A stretch of DNA of 64,000 nucleotides, taken from NCBI GenBank assembly GCA_020631735.1, contig CM036223.1, positions 8,656,191-8,720,190 of the forward strand. The letters are read 5' to 3'. Under the pieces are notes generated by a model. It saw only the letters and a program-made list of their open reading frames with translations. It searched no databases and had not been told where the DNA came from. Both the position numbers and the translations under genes were made by a program. Source of the DNA: Saccharum officinarum. Its lineage: Eukaryota; Streptophyta; Magnoliopsida; Poales; Poaceae. Shown here piece by piece: positions 37,343 to 47,871 of the stretch; positions within the stretch are counted from its first letter, which is position 1; the number at the start of each line of letters is the position of its first letter.

Positions 37343-37573
37343 ATGAGCTCCACGGCGGCGGTGACGACAGCACCGGGGAGCGGCGGCGCCAAGACGTCGT
37401 GGCCGGAGGTGGTTGGCCTCAGCATAGAGGAAGCCAAGAAGGTGATCCTCAAGGACAAGCCCGACGCCGACATCGTCGTGTTGCCTGTCGGCTCGCGGGT
37501 GACCGATGATTTTCTGCCCAACCGCGTCCGCATCTTCGTCGACACCGTCGCTGAGACGCCCCGTGTTGGCTAG
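37343..37573 (+). CDS. Inh1: potato inhibitor I family protease inhibitor (type I), 76 aa
   Basis: Predicted cytosolic inhibitor of subtilisin/chymotrypsin-like serine proteases, closely similar to maize MPI and barley CI-2. No signal peptide and no cysteines. Landmarks: [10 protein letters not shown] (18-27), helix [12 protein letters not shown] (29-40), strand IVVLPVG (44-50), binding loop [10 protein letters not shown] (51-60), the loop-bracing Arg61 and Arg63, and the C-terminal PRVG. Aligned without gaps to CI-2, the P1 residue is Asp55, unlike Met in CI-2. The ATG at 37,343 is chosen because an upstream in-frame ATG (37,286) lies in a predicted 5'-UTR intron (37,219-37,315, GT...CAG). 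TATA at 37,134; AATAAA at 37,607. Identical in protein to Inh4. CACTA-2 copy 1 ends about 615 bp upstream. Wound induction is known for the family but not shown here. Confidence 0.95.
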   Translation: MSSTAAVTTAPGSGGAKTSWPEVVGLSIEEAKKVILKDKPDADIVVLPVGSRVTDDFLPNRVRIFVDTVAETPRVG

Positions 37574-37899
37574 TTGCCCAGCTCCCTTTTACTCCAGCCA
37601 CAACTGAATAAAAGATAATATATGTGTAGTAAACTCAAAATAATAACTCAGAAGATGCCATGATCGATCTGTCATGTACCCTGTTCATGCATCTTCCGAA
37701 TGGTTCCGGATGTGTGTTTTACTTTCTATGAATGATACCATATTACATATACTACTGTAAATAACAATGCTCATGTTCCGGCATGTCGTCGTTCTGCATA
37801 TGGAGAATTAGTGTGTTATCACTGTTATTTATGTCCAAAGCACGTTCCAATCCTTGCATGGGTGAACGTACTATACGTACTGGTGACGGAAGTGATGAT

Positions 37900-38339
37900 G
37901 GACAAATCATTCAGATCGACACAAATGTGCCCCAATGAAAAGTGCAGCTGACCATTTTTTTAACAGGAAACTTCGTTGCACTTAAGAACAGCTAGCGTAC
38001 AGAGTGTATTGCCTAAAAGGCTCCCAATTACAGAGGTGAGTGCTTGATTAACCACTAACCAGGGCACTGATTGACATGAGCAACATGTGTGCAAGATACA
38101 GTAGTTTGAGAGGGATTAGAAGACACAGGTGTATGAGCTTGTTTAGCTAAACTATGAGGTGAATGATTTAGAGCTCTTGTAATCTTTGTAAACCTTGTAA
38201 AGGTTGTCTCTATTTGTCTGAATGAAATTCTATGTCCGGTGGTGTAGATAAGTTTTTTTTTCATTTCGGAAGTATTTTATTAACTCAAGATAATTGTCTT
38301 GAGATAAATCTCTCATTTTCTCAAATGCTGTAGAAAAAT
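37900..38339. other. Inh1 3' flank, no gene
   Basis: The segment around 37,900-38,260 recurs after Inh3 (from 44,100) and between Inh5 and Inh6 (from 55,990). It marks the 3' flank of type I genes. Nothing coding is recognised. Confidence 0.6.
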
Positions 38340-38342
38340 TAA

Positions 38343-38573
38343 GGCCCTGTTTGGTACAGTTCTTTAGAAAAGTGCTTCCCTAAGAAACTGTATAAATTAA
38401 GAAAAGGTGTGATAAGGATAACCTGACCTGACCGGGCTTATACTTTTAAATATAAATAATGGGGAATACTGTGAGAAGGTCGGTCAAAGGAAACTGCAGA
38501 AAAATGCAATGTTTGTGTTTTAATTTCAGCTTATTTGGATCATAATAGCTTATAAACTGAACCAAACATGTCC
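38343..38573. mobile_element. Tourist-like MITE in the Inh1 3' flank
   Basis: 231 bp with inverted ends GGCCCTGTTTGGT and ACCAAACATGTCC, flanked by the 3-bp duplication TAA (38,340-38,342 and 38,574-38,576). TAA/TTA duplication and this end type are characteristic of Tourist (PIF/Harbinger) MITEs. The same insertion is present after Inh3 and Inh4, so it predates the split of the type I genes. Confidence 0.85.
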
Positions 38574-38576
38574 TAA

Positions 38577-39430
38577 GTCCCCATTAAACCATCCTGCAAT
38601 GTTTGTAAAGTCTAATCGATTTTTTTATGAATTTTTGTGTGAAAGTTCGTTGCAAAAGAGAATGGTCTAAGTAACAACATTAACACGTGCAAACGCCAAA
38701 AAAGGGTGACAACCTCATGCAACTAGGCAAACAAAAATGGTGACAACCTCATGCCACCAGGGTAACAAAAAAGGTTAAATTCACAAAAGGTTACCATCGT
38801 CTTTCTTCGTTGGAAAATCTCAACTGATGACTGCATGCTCTTTTTTTGTCAAGTAATAAAATGAAAAGGACTATATATGTAAGTGCAGAGCTCTGGCTAC
38901 TTTGTAAATTTTTAATGGCACCAAACTTTGAGGTGTCTCAATCGCCTAAACTGTAAGGTAGCATTGAACCGAAAAGAGAAGAACTTGGTCAGTCTCGGTG
39001 GGAGTTTCATGTGAGTTTCATTTGCATTAAATAGATTGTCACGTATGTATTTTGATGACATGACAGTGTATTTAAGAAGAGAGAGAAGAAACTCTCTTGG
39101 CATGATTATCAACTCTTCATGAGTTATGAAACTAAATGCCTATGAAACCGTAGAATGAAACTCTTCCTTGAGAGTGAGTGTTTCATCCAAGTTTTGTTTC
39201 ATTTCATATGACATGACAGTCTTAGAAATAATGCCACGAAACTCTTCATTAAACAGAGTCCTTTATTTAAATTTGGAATCTGCAGAATCGTGTTGACAAA
39301 ACAGGGTTGGGAATTCTGCCCGCATTACACGCATCCAGCTTTGACAATTTGGTGCGTCCTTCATCTTCCACGATCGATATTCCTTACACCTTACAGATAT
39401 TGTTGTTTAATTAGATCGGTGGATTATCCC
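38577..39430. other. Intergenic, Inh1-Inh2
   Basis: No gene recognised. Collinear with 52,816-53,660 and, more loosely, with 44,818-45,387 upstream of CACTA-2 copy 2. It provides the empty-site sequence that dates the CACTA-2 insertion (39,411-39,430). Confidence 0.5.
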
Positions 39431-39603
39431 GTTTGCATGTCCAACACATCAGCTGTGCAGCATCTTCGTGTGGTGTCTTTATCAATGATGATGAAAGATC
39501 AAAAGGTTGCACGTTAAGCTGTCTGTCTGAACATATGACATGCGCATGCATTTTGCCGTACCACAGCTAGCTAGAACGTACGACTAGTACTAGCATTAGC
39601 AAT

Positions 39604-39720
39604 GGCCCTGTTCTGCAGGTCATGTTTCGGCTTGTTTCAGCTTGTTTCAGCTTATTCTCTCTCACATAACACTATTGAATCAGCCGAAACCAGCCGGCTT
39701 TTCGACCAGCCGAACCAGCC
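39604..39720. mobile_element. Short MITE in the Inh2 upstream region
   Basis: 117 bp with imperfect inverted ends (GGCCCTGTTC at left; GAACCAGCC at right) and a 3-bp duplication AAT at 39,601-39,603 and 39,721-39,723. It is absent from the otherwise matching Inh5 upstream region (about 53,836), which serves as the empty site. It lies about 190 bp upstream of the Inh2 TATA box. Confidence 0.82.
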
Positions 39721-39911
39721 AATAGCATATACCAGCCATGCATATGTTCGGTAGAAAGATCAAAAGATAGATTGCACGTGAAGCTTGCGTGGCTTAAGAA
39801 TAATTGTCAACAATATTGCTTGTGGATTGGGATGTCTTCGTTCAAAGCAGAGAACAGGTCATCCGATCCATTCATCTCCATCGTGCATCCTGCAGGCTGC
39901 AGCAGCAGCTC

Positions 39912-39919
39912 TATAAATA
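39912..39919 (+). promoter_or_regulatory. TATA box of Inh2
   Basis: TATAAATA, in the same context as the other array members. Confidence 0.8.
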
Positions 39920-40122
39920 CCTCACTGGTGCATACTCGCTTCATATAACCAGCACCAGTCCAAGAAGAACGATAACAAACAACACTTGCCCGTGAGTGTG
40001 CCTTTCTATACCTTACGCTTTTTTTTTTGCAATAATGTAGTAGTAGTCTATTTCCTTTTTTTTTGCATTGTTATCGATCAACTGATTCGCAGTTCAATTC
40101 GCGACTACCCACGACGACGACC

Positions 40123-40350
40123 ATGAGCTCCACGGCGACGGCGGCAGCACCGGAGTGCGGCGACGCCAAGACGTCGTGGCCAGAGGTGGTCGGGCTCAGC
40201 GTGGAGGAAGCCAAGAAGGTGATCCTCAAGGACAAGCCCGACGCCGACATCGTCGTGGTGCCCGTCGGCTCGAGTGTGACCACCGATTTTGTGCTCAACC
40301 GCGTGCGTATCTTCGTCGACATCGTCGCCCAGACGCCTCGCGTCGGCTGA
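40123..40350 (+). CDS. Inh2: potato inhibitor I family protease inhibitor (type II), 75 aa
   Basis: A CI-2/MPI-like serine-protease inhibitor, predicted cytosolic, with one cysteine (PECG near the N-terminus) and so no internal disulfide. Landmarks are [30 protein letters not shown], then the binding loop [10 protein letters not shown], the bracing RVR and a PRVG end. P1 is Thr, P1' Asp. A predicted 5'-UTR intron runs 39,992-40,092; the longer frame from 40,063 begins inside it, so the ATG at 40,123 is preferred. It is protein-identical to Inh5, with one synonymous difference in the loop region (GTG against GTA). The upstream MITE at 39,604 is the main difference between the two promoters. 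Confidence 0.95.
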   Translation: MSSTATAAAPECGDAKTSWPEVVGLSVEEAKKVILKDKPDADIVVVPVGSSVTTDFVLNRVRIFVDIVAQTPRVG

Positions 40351-40509
40351 TAAGAGGCCGGCTGATGCCTAGCTAGCTTCGGTTCCTTCCTTGCTTTAGA
40401 ACTGAATATTCTATAATTAAAATGAATAACTCGGACATGCCATGTATTCATGTCCGTGTATCTGCCGAATAATGGATGTGTACGTGTTTCTTTTCCTACT
40501 ATAAATTAT

Positions 40510-40750
40510 TACTCATCCATTCCAAATTATAATTTATTTGACTTTTTTGACCTCAAGTTTGACCGCTCGTCTTATTCAAAAAAATTTATGCAAACATAGT
40601 CAAATTTAAGTCATTATTGAAGAACTTTTGCTAATAAACCAAGCTACAACAAAAGAAGTGATATTTAACACAAATATTTGAATAAGACGAGTGGTCAAAC
40701 TTATGGTTAAAAAGTCAACGAACTATATATAATTTGGAACGGATTTAGTA
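40510..40750. mobile_element. Stowaway-like MITE in the Inh2 3' flank
   Basis: Inverted ends TACTCATCCATTCCAAATTA and TAATTTGGAACGGATTTAGTA resemble the Stowaway (Tc1/mariner) consensus with TA duplication. It is shared with Inh5 (54,624-54,864), so it predates the tandem duplication. Confidence 0.75.
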
Positions 40751-40859
40751 CTAAATAATGGCATCACTCTTGTATAAATATATGTATCAAAATGGCGTCC
40801 ATCCTTTGCACGAATGAATATATGAAAGGGGATCAGTAGTTTGTTTTCACTTTCTTTCA

Positions 40860-41624
40860 TTAAAAAAACAGGTGTCCGACACCATTGAATCCTGGTTGTC
40901 TAAATTAAATTCTCCAAACTTTGATTTTTTTTTTACCAAAACAGGAGGGGTTGCCCCTACTGGATGCATATATGCTATATGGGCTCCCCCAATAGAGCCT
41001 CTTTCTCCGCATTGTACCTTAGGTCAAGGTTTGAGAGATTAGGGCACGGGCTAAAACAAGCTTTTTTTTTTGCATAGTACATCCCCAAGTTACATATGAA
41101 AAAAAATTGAAATAAAAAATACATAATATTCTATCCAGATTCTTCCATCTTCTCCTTCCCCAATGGCATCTCTCGAATACTAGAGTCAAAGTACAGTCCT
41201 TATGCCAATTCCAACGACCAACCCCCAAAACAATGGACATGCCGCAAGATCCAACGCTTCAGAACTAGTCCAAAACGTATCTAAATCACTGAAAGAATAT
41301 CGGTAGTTGCATCATCGGGTACGATGTAGGCTGCAGATTCATCATCTCGAGACCTTAAAATCCTCTCCGCGACCACCGACGATGAGATCGATGACCTGGA
41401 GTCACTGCCCTTGTCGGTGGCTCCCAGAAGCACCCAATCCCCTTCACACAAATTGGCTGTTTGTCGATGAAATCGATGTCTGCAACGGTGATCTTGTCGT
41501 GGCAATCATCGAAGTGATCGCAGGACAGATGATCCTGACCGAAAACCATTTGATTTCGCCATAAATTTATTTGGACTAAACCCTAAACAAACTAAAACTA
41601 AAAATTGTGGAAAAGAGAGATGGG
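40860..41624. other. Right part of duplication unit 1, no gene recognised
   Basis: Collinear with 54,970-55,738. Small frames on both strands (for example 41,307-41,564 plus and 41,281-41,505 minus) are kept in both copies only because the copies are recent. No domain is recognised; a T-rich tract near 40,926 suggests an old retroelement fragment. Confidence 0.4.
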
Positions 41625-41638
41625 CAGTAGCAAGCGGG

Positions 41639-43432
41639 GCATGCGCAGTAGCAAGCGGGGCATGCGCGGGCATCCGGACGTCCGAACGCTAGCCTCGCCG
41701 AAAAAAATATACGGAGAGAGAGAACCACGTGGCAGCAAGGACTCCAACTCGTGTACTGTATCTGGCCGATGGTCACTGCAGCTCGTGTGTCACTGTAGCC
41801 TTTTTACTTTTCTTTGTCCACCTTGCTAAGCACATAACTCTATGATTCGAACTTTGATTAATATAAATAAGTAGTCAAACGGAAAGCATCCGATGAGCTC
41901 TACGTATCGGTAATCTCCATTTATCCATCCAAGCAACGTATCAAAAAGTCAAATTTTTAGCCTTCCTTTAGAGCCGATTGACCTTCGCTAACTAAAACAC
42001 TTGATCTATATTAAAATTTGTATTTATGCCCATGTATTCTCTGGTGTTACACTTAAGGAGCCTGATTTTGAAATAACACCATTTCCAGTGGCGGATGCAG
42101 GATGAGAATCAAGGGGGGCTAAAACAATGGAGATGTTGATTTGCATGAAGATTTAACGATGATTTTAGGTTTTTGCTACAGTGTTTTAGTGGTAAATCCA
42201 GTCATTAGGGGGGCTGGAGCCCACCTAGCCCCCCTTAGATCCGCCGCTGACCATTTCCAAAGGCGGTTTGTATAGGCTTGCCAATGCCATTGGGCTCTTT
42301 GACTATTTCGAGATGTAGATCTTTGCTAGGGATTCCTAAAATCATTTTTTATAGTAGTGTAATGCAACGGAACTAATGATTGTAATGCATTTTTTCAATA
42401 AAAAAATGTCCACCAATAAAGAACCATTGTGGGACGTTGGTTGAACAAAATTTATTTCCTATGCATATCATTAGTTTGCAAAATGTAAAAATGCCAATTC
42501 AGCCCAATCAAGATGAATCAAACAATAAGAAAATACAGCATTTGTGAAGAAAGATCTAAGCTTCTATACAAGGACAAAACAGATAATCCAATTCTTCTAG
42601 ATTTATGGAATTATTTCCAAATTGAATAACAAGATAAGAATGAGCTTTAAAGAACTTTGTATTTGTCAAACATAAGAAAAAGGAGAAATTTTATAGTGCT
42701 TGTAAATAGTGATAGCAATTCGTTAGCAAATAACCATTAATCTTTTTAGGATTAGCGGATAGGAATAGTTTTGTTTAGTGGTTCCTCCCGAGCACATACA
42801 AAGCTCAAGAAAAAGGAAGCTACTTAGTAGAGAAATAATGAAATTAAGTGTTGCACTGATCTTCAAGGCGATGAGATAAGTATATATTGTTCTTTTTGTG
42901 AGAAACTACCTCTATGAGACTGACAAAAAGATGTAATTCTAGATTTGGATTGAGTTGATCAAATTTCTTTAAGTTTAATTGTGTTTATAGAAAATATTGT
43001 TGACTTTTTTGACTCCAAATACGTGTAATAGCAAAAAAAATATTTCATGATAAATATTAATAATTTTTTGTATAAATTTGGTTAAATTTAAAATTAGTTG
43101 ATTTCTCAAAATACAAGAATTGTATTCTTCTGGAGGGAGTAACATCTCTCATTGGTTGAACGATGATGAAAATGACATTTGTGAGATATGTTGTTATGTG
43201 TCATGATCATCCACGTGGCTATGTATGGATTTTTAGTTTCTGCACTGTTGATATCTATCCTCCGCTTGTTCTGTAGTGGGTGTCGGCACCATCATCCACG
43301 GGCCACCTCGCGTGCCTCGTGCCTTCGTTATTCAGCGGTGGATGTGGAGCTAGCAGGTGTGTGTACCATTTCTTTGCACCATCAGCGAATTTTCTTTATT
43401 TTCTTGCTTGCACCATCTACCAACTACCAAGA
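41639..43432. repeat. Block A': upstream region of Inh3
   Basis: Matches block A except for a 164-bp MITE at 42,086. No coding sequence recognised. It continues into the Inh3 promoter after 43,432. Confidence 0.85.
42086..42249. mobile_element. hAT-like MITE (164 bp) in block A'
   Basis: Inverted ends CAGTGGCGGATG and GATCCGCCGCTG with an 8-bp target duplication ACCATTTC at 42,078-42,085 and 42,250-42,257. An 8-bp duplication is the hAT hallmark. The matching place in block A (about 31,030) has no insertion, so it arrived after the duplication or was cleanly lost there. Confidence 0.9.
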
Positions 43433-43480
43433 TAAGTCTACCATACGACCATTACACTTTACCATTTCCTTCATCAGCTC

Positions 43481-43488
43481 TATAAATA
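43481..43488 (+). promoter_or_regulatory. TATA box of Inh3
   Basis: TATAAATA 116 bases upstream of the Inh3 start codon. The sequence upstream of it is unrelated to that of the other five genes. Confidence 0.75.
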
Positions 43489-43596
43489 GCGCACCCTCGC
43501 TCTGTGCATATATATACTTGCTCTTAACCAGCTAGCAGTGCTATACCAGAAGCATAAGAAGCCTTACTTAAGCCAATCATCATATATCCAGCGAGC

Positions 43597-43802
43597 ATGA
43601 GCTCCTCGACGGCCGGCGAGAAGACGTCATGGCCGGAGGTGTCGGGCTGAGCGTGGAGGAGGCCAAGAAGATCATCCTCAAAGACAAGCCTGACGCCGAC
43701 ATCATCGTGCTGCCCGTCGGCACGCCGGTGCCCAAGGATTTCCGCCCTGACCGGGTGCACGTCTTCGTCGACACCGTCACCGAGACGCCCCATGTTGGCT
43801 AG
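43597..43802 (+). pseudogene. Inh3: potato inhibitor I family gene (type I), single-base frameshift
   Basis: The frame starts [15 protein letters not shown] and then shifts: the intact paralogs have GAGGTGGTCGGG where this copy has GAGGTGTCGGG (about 43,639-43,649). Translation stops a few codons later. Downstream of the lost base the family pattern resumes: [18 protein letters not shown], loop [13 protein letters not shown], ending at TAG 43,800-43,802. The P1 position carries Lys and the second loop-bracing Arg is His. No 5'-UTR intron is visible, and the upstream sequence (block A') is unlike the other promoters. The coding part is shorter at the N-terminus than in Inh1. It could be functional only if the missing base is a sequence error. 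Confidence 0.85.
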
Positions 43803-44585
43803 TTGCCACCAGCTCCCTTTTACTCCACAACATAATAAAACATATAGATGTATAGTAAAAACAATAACTCAGAAGATGCCATATGGATATATCTTGCACT
43901 GTACGTCCATGCATCTTCCGAATGGATCCGGATGTGTGTTTTACTTTCTATGAATGATACCATATTATACTACTGTAACTAACAACGCTCCTGTTCCTAC
44001 ATATATATATCGTCCTTCTGCATGGAGAATTAATGTATTATCACTGTTGTTATGTGTATAAAGCACGTTTCAATTCCTTGCATGGATGAACGTATGTACG
44101 TACGGAAGTGATGATGGACAAATCATTCAGATACAAATGTGCATCAATGAAAAGTGCAGCTGACCACTGATGTGCCGATTGCATTTTGTTACAAGAAACT
44201 TCATTGCACTTAAGAACAGCGTACAGAGAGTATCGCCTATAAAAGGCTCCCAATTTACAGAGATCAGTGTTTCCTTAACCAGGTACTGATTGACATGAGT
44301 AACATGTGTGCATGATACAGTAGTTTGAGAGGGATGAGAAAACAGATCTAGATGTATGAGCTTGTTTAGCTAAACTATGAGCTGAATTATTTAGAGCTCT
44401 TGCAATCTTATAAACCTTGTAAACGTTGTCACCACTCACTATTTGTCTAAATGAAATCCTGTGCGAGTGATTTTATCGGTCCTCCACTCGGGTGGTGTAG
44501 ATATGTTTTTTTATCGGTCCTCCACTCGGGTGGTATACCATATATAATCTTTTATTTTTTAAACTCCTATAGAAAAACTTATTAA
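43803..44585. other. Inh3 3' flank, no gene
   Basis: Similar to the Inh1 and Inh4 3' flanks, which groups Inh3 with type I genes in spite of its different promoter. It contains a short tandem phrase (TTTTATCGGTCCTCCACTCG, twice at 44,470-44,530). Confidence 0.6.
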
Positions 44586-44814
44586 AACCCTGTTTGGTAT
44601 AGTTTTTCTGAGAAGTGCTTTCCTGAGAAACTGTATAAATTAAGAAGAAGCACGGTAAGGATAACCTGGTCTCACCTAGTTTTTACATTGTAGTGTAAAT
44701 GGGGGATATGATGAGAAGGGCGGCCACAAAAAAACTGCAGAAAAACTCGGTTTAAGTTTCAGCTTAATTATTTGGACCATATTAAGCAGCTTATAAACTG
44801 TACCATACAAGTCC
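44586..44814. mobile_element. Tourist-like MITE in the Inh3 3' flank
   Basis: Orthologous to the insertions at 38,343 and 52,582, flanked by TAA at 44,583-44,585 and 44,815-44,817. It is more diverged than those two (left end AACCCTGTTTGGT). Confidence 0.8.
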
Positions 44815-45403
44815 TAAGGCCCCATTAGACCGCGTGCAATTTTTGTATAATTCCTATGAAATTTCTTGGTCGCAAATGTGTATGGTCTAAGTAACAACTT
44901 TTCAGACGTGCAAATGGAAAAATTGTGACAACTTCACGCCACTAGGCTAACAAAAATGGTTAAATCCACAAAAGGTTACCATCGTCTTTCTTCGTTAGCA
45001 AATCTCAACAGATGACTGCATATGCTCTTTTTTTCAAGTAAAATAACAAGGACCACAGACACTACCACTCTTCATATACCATGCATATATGTAAGTGCAG
45101 ATCTCTGGCTACTTCGTAAATTTTTTAATGGAAATCAAACTTTCAGATGTCTTAATCGCCTAAACTGTAAGGTAACGTTGAGCTGGAAAGAAAAGAACTT
45201 CAATCATTTCAAGTTAGTAGGCAGAGTCATTTATTTAACTTTGAAAAATCTTCATACTCGTGTTGACAAAAGATGATTGGGAAGAATTCGTGCCCGCGTT
45301 ACACGTATATTCAGCTTTGACAATTTGGTGCGTCCTTCGTCTTCCACGACGATATCTCCATACAGATATTGTTGTTTAATTAGATCACACTACCGGAGAT
45401 GAA

Positions 45404-45680
45404 CAAGTTGCCGAGTGCCTCCCACTTTGCCGAGTGCAATATATCGGACACTCAGCAAAGGTGATCTTTGCCGACTGTTGCCCTCGGCAAAGTGGCGCAC
45501 TCGGCATAGGCGACGTTTGCCGAGTGTCAGGCACTCGGTAAAGCCTGACACTCGGCAAAAGGGTGACGGCGACTTACGGCCGTGACCTGGTGTTACCTTT
45601 GCCGAGTGTTCTCAGCTGACACTCGGCAAAGGGACAGGCTTTGCCGAGTGTCTTTCCATAGCACTCGGCAAAGTTTTTTA
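45404..45680. repeat. Left subterminal repeat array of CACTA-2
   Basis: About ten copies of TTTGCCGAGTG or its inverse in inverted pairs. This end is missing from copy 1. Confidence 0.9.
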
Positions 45681-45689
45681 TTTTTTTTT

Positions 45690-46158
45690 TCTTTTTGGTC
45701 CCAAACTTTTTCCTATAGCCTTCGTACATTACATGAGACTACATGTTCAAATTTTGCACATTTCTAAGACCTTTTGCTATATTTCTTCAATTTATTTCAT
45801 TTCATTGTTTTTTTTCAGAAAATGAAAATTTGAACTACAAGTGTATTGAATAATGCAATTCTATGAATGGAAAATTGATATTCATGTTATTGAGTGTAAT
45901 GTGATGCCGTATCCATGAACGTACCTAAAATTTCACACATCTTCTTCACGAAACATGACCACGAACTTGTGGACGAATTGTTTTTAAATTATATAAAATG
46001 CAAACGAAGTCCGAAAATCATAAAACTTGTCGAGGTGTCATGATATCACATGTGGAGGCTATGGTAAAAAATTGAGAAGGTTTCGCACACGTTGGCATGC
46101 ACGATGCTTACAAACTCAGACATCTCCACATGTGCTCAGATAGATGCTCTCAAGTGGA
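45690..46158. other. CACTA-2 non-coding interior, left part
   Basis: AT-rich; no transposase sequence. In an autonomous relative the first two-thirds of TNP2 would start about here, so an internal deletion is inferred. Confidence 0.5.
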
Positions 46159-47768
46159 ATAGAAAAGAAGGCCGTTTTACGGGATATGGTCAGTAACATA
46201 TGTGGACTCATAAGTTAGGCTTAACGAGGCTCCCCTATTTTGATGACCTTCTTCTGCCACATAACATTGATGTAATGCACACTGAAAAGAATGTCACCGA
46301 GGCACTTTGGGCAACACTCATGGACACTAAAAAGTCCAAGGACAACCCTAAGGCTAGAGTGGACCTGACAACGTTATGCGATAGACCAAAGTAAGGAATG
46401 CAGCCTCCTCGAGGCGGCAAGAAATGGACAAGGCCTAAGGCCGATTTCATGTTGAATAGAGAACAAAGGAGGGAAGTACTTGAATGGATTCAGACGTTAA
46501 TGTTCCATGATGGATATGCAGTGAATCAGAGGAGGGGAGTGAACTTATCTAGTCTGCGAGTCCTAGGGATGAAGAGTCATGACTACCACATATGGATTGA
46601 GCAACTTCTTCCTGCGATGGTTGAAAAATGAAGAGTGGTGCAGTATCATGCTATATGTGTTGACCAACCTTGAGGAGGTGGAGCCGTACATGGGGTAAGT
46701 TCTCAACTAACTTGTTTCAATACGCCGTCACTATTCTGCATCCAACACCCCTGTTTCTCGTTGGTTCAGATAATTTCTTCATCACTTATGGAATTTGATA
46801 CCCCAGGAATCTTTTACCCTTATTTCACAGGGTGCGGGACAAGGGAGGCCCGATTTAATTTCTTGGTTCAGACAGAAGATACTGTCCAATTTAGCTCGTA
46901 CTTAGTTCGACATTCCAAGTTGCTCGTACGTTCGAATAATATAACGATCTATCCTGTTTGAGCTTGCAGGCCCAAACCGATGCGTCCATCAGTGACGAGT
47001 TGAGACAGGTTGCAATGCAATGGCTTTGCCTATAGGGTCAAGTCATTTACTGGTTACAACGTGAATGGAGATCGCTTTCACACAGCAAGCTACGAGCAGA
47101 GTCGGTCCAATCGAAGAACCACAAATAACAGAGTTTGTACGGCCGACACTGATGGCCTCGACTATTATAGAAGAATTGAAGAAATATACGAACTTTCATT
47201 TCATGGTGGCAAACCTCTTAATCCTATCATATTCAAATGCTATTGGTTTGATCCCGGAGTAACGAGACAGACCCCTCATTTTGGGCTAGTCAAAACTCGA
47301 CAGGATTCCGTCTATCCAGGAGATGATGTCTATATTGTGGCTCAACAGGCCAGATAGGTTTATTATATGCCATACGCGTGCAAAAACAAACCACATATTT
47401 TGGGTTGGTATATTGTGCACAAGGTATTGCCACATGCTAAACTACCTGTCCCAAACGATGAAGATTACAACTTCAACCCAAACACATATGACAGAGAGTT
47501 TTTTCAAGAAGAGGAGCTGCAAGGGAGGTTCGAGATAGACTTAACTGATGCGATGAGAATAGAAGTAGACAATGAAACGGTTGATGACGAGAACTCTGGA
47601 GATGAGGTGCAAAATGAGAAGGACATACAAATGCTTGACCGATTACGTTTAGGCAATGACAATGAAGACAACATTCCTTCTTCAGATAGTGTTGATTATT
47701 TTGATAACATTGATAGTGATGATGAGTCTTATGATCCAGCTAATCCCAATCATGCAGATTATTTCTAA
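46159..47768 (+). pseudogene. TNP2-like CACTA transposase C-terminal part, second copy
   Basis: Same content as 32,227-33,838: LPYFDDLLLPHNIDVMHTEK, KSHDYHIWIEQLLP, GYNVNGDRFHT, DGLDYYRRIEEIY, DSVYPGDDVYIVAQQ. The stops after CDRPK (46,392) and after QQAR (47,355) match those of copy 1. The last exon part (47,367-47,768, 133 codons, ending in an Asp/Glu-rich tail) is open here because a Gln codon is kept where copy 1 has TAA. N-terminal catalytic regions are missing. Confidence 0.85.
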
Positions 47769-47871
47769 TACATGTAATACTATGTTATTTTCTAATTATG
47801 TTTTATTTATTTTGCATTTATGTAATTATGTTATTTCTAATACAATATTATTTTTTCTTTTTAATTGCAGG

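Noticed and set aside
41281..41564. Small frames on both strands kept in both duplication units (also 55,395-55,693).
   Set aside because: They are preserved only because the duplication is recent; there is no recognisable domain and the frames are open on both strands.
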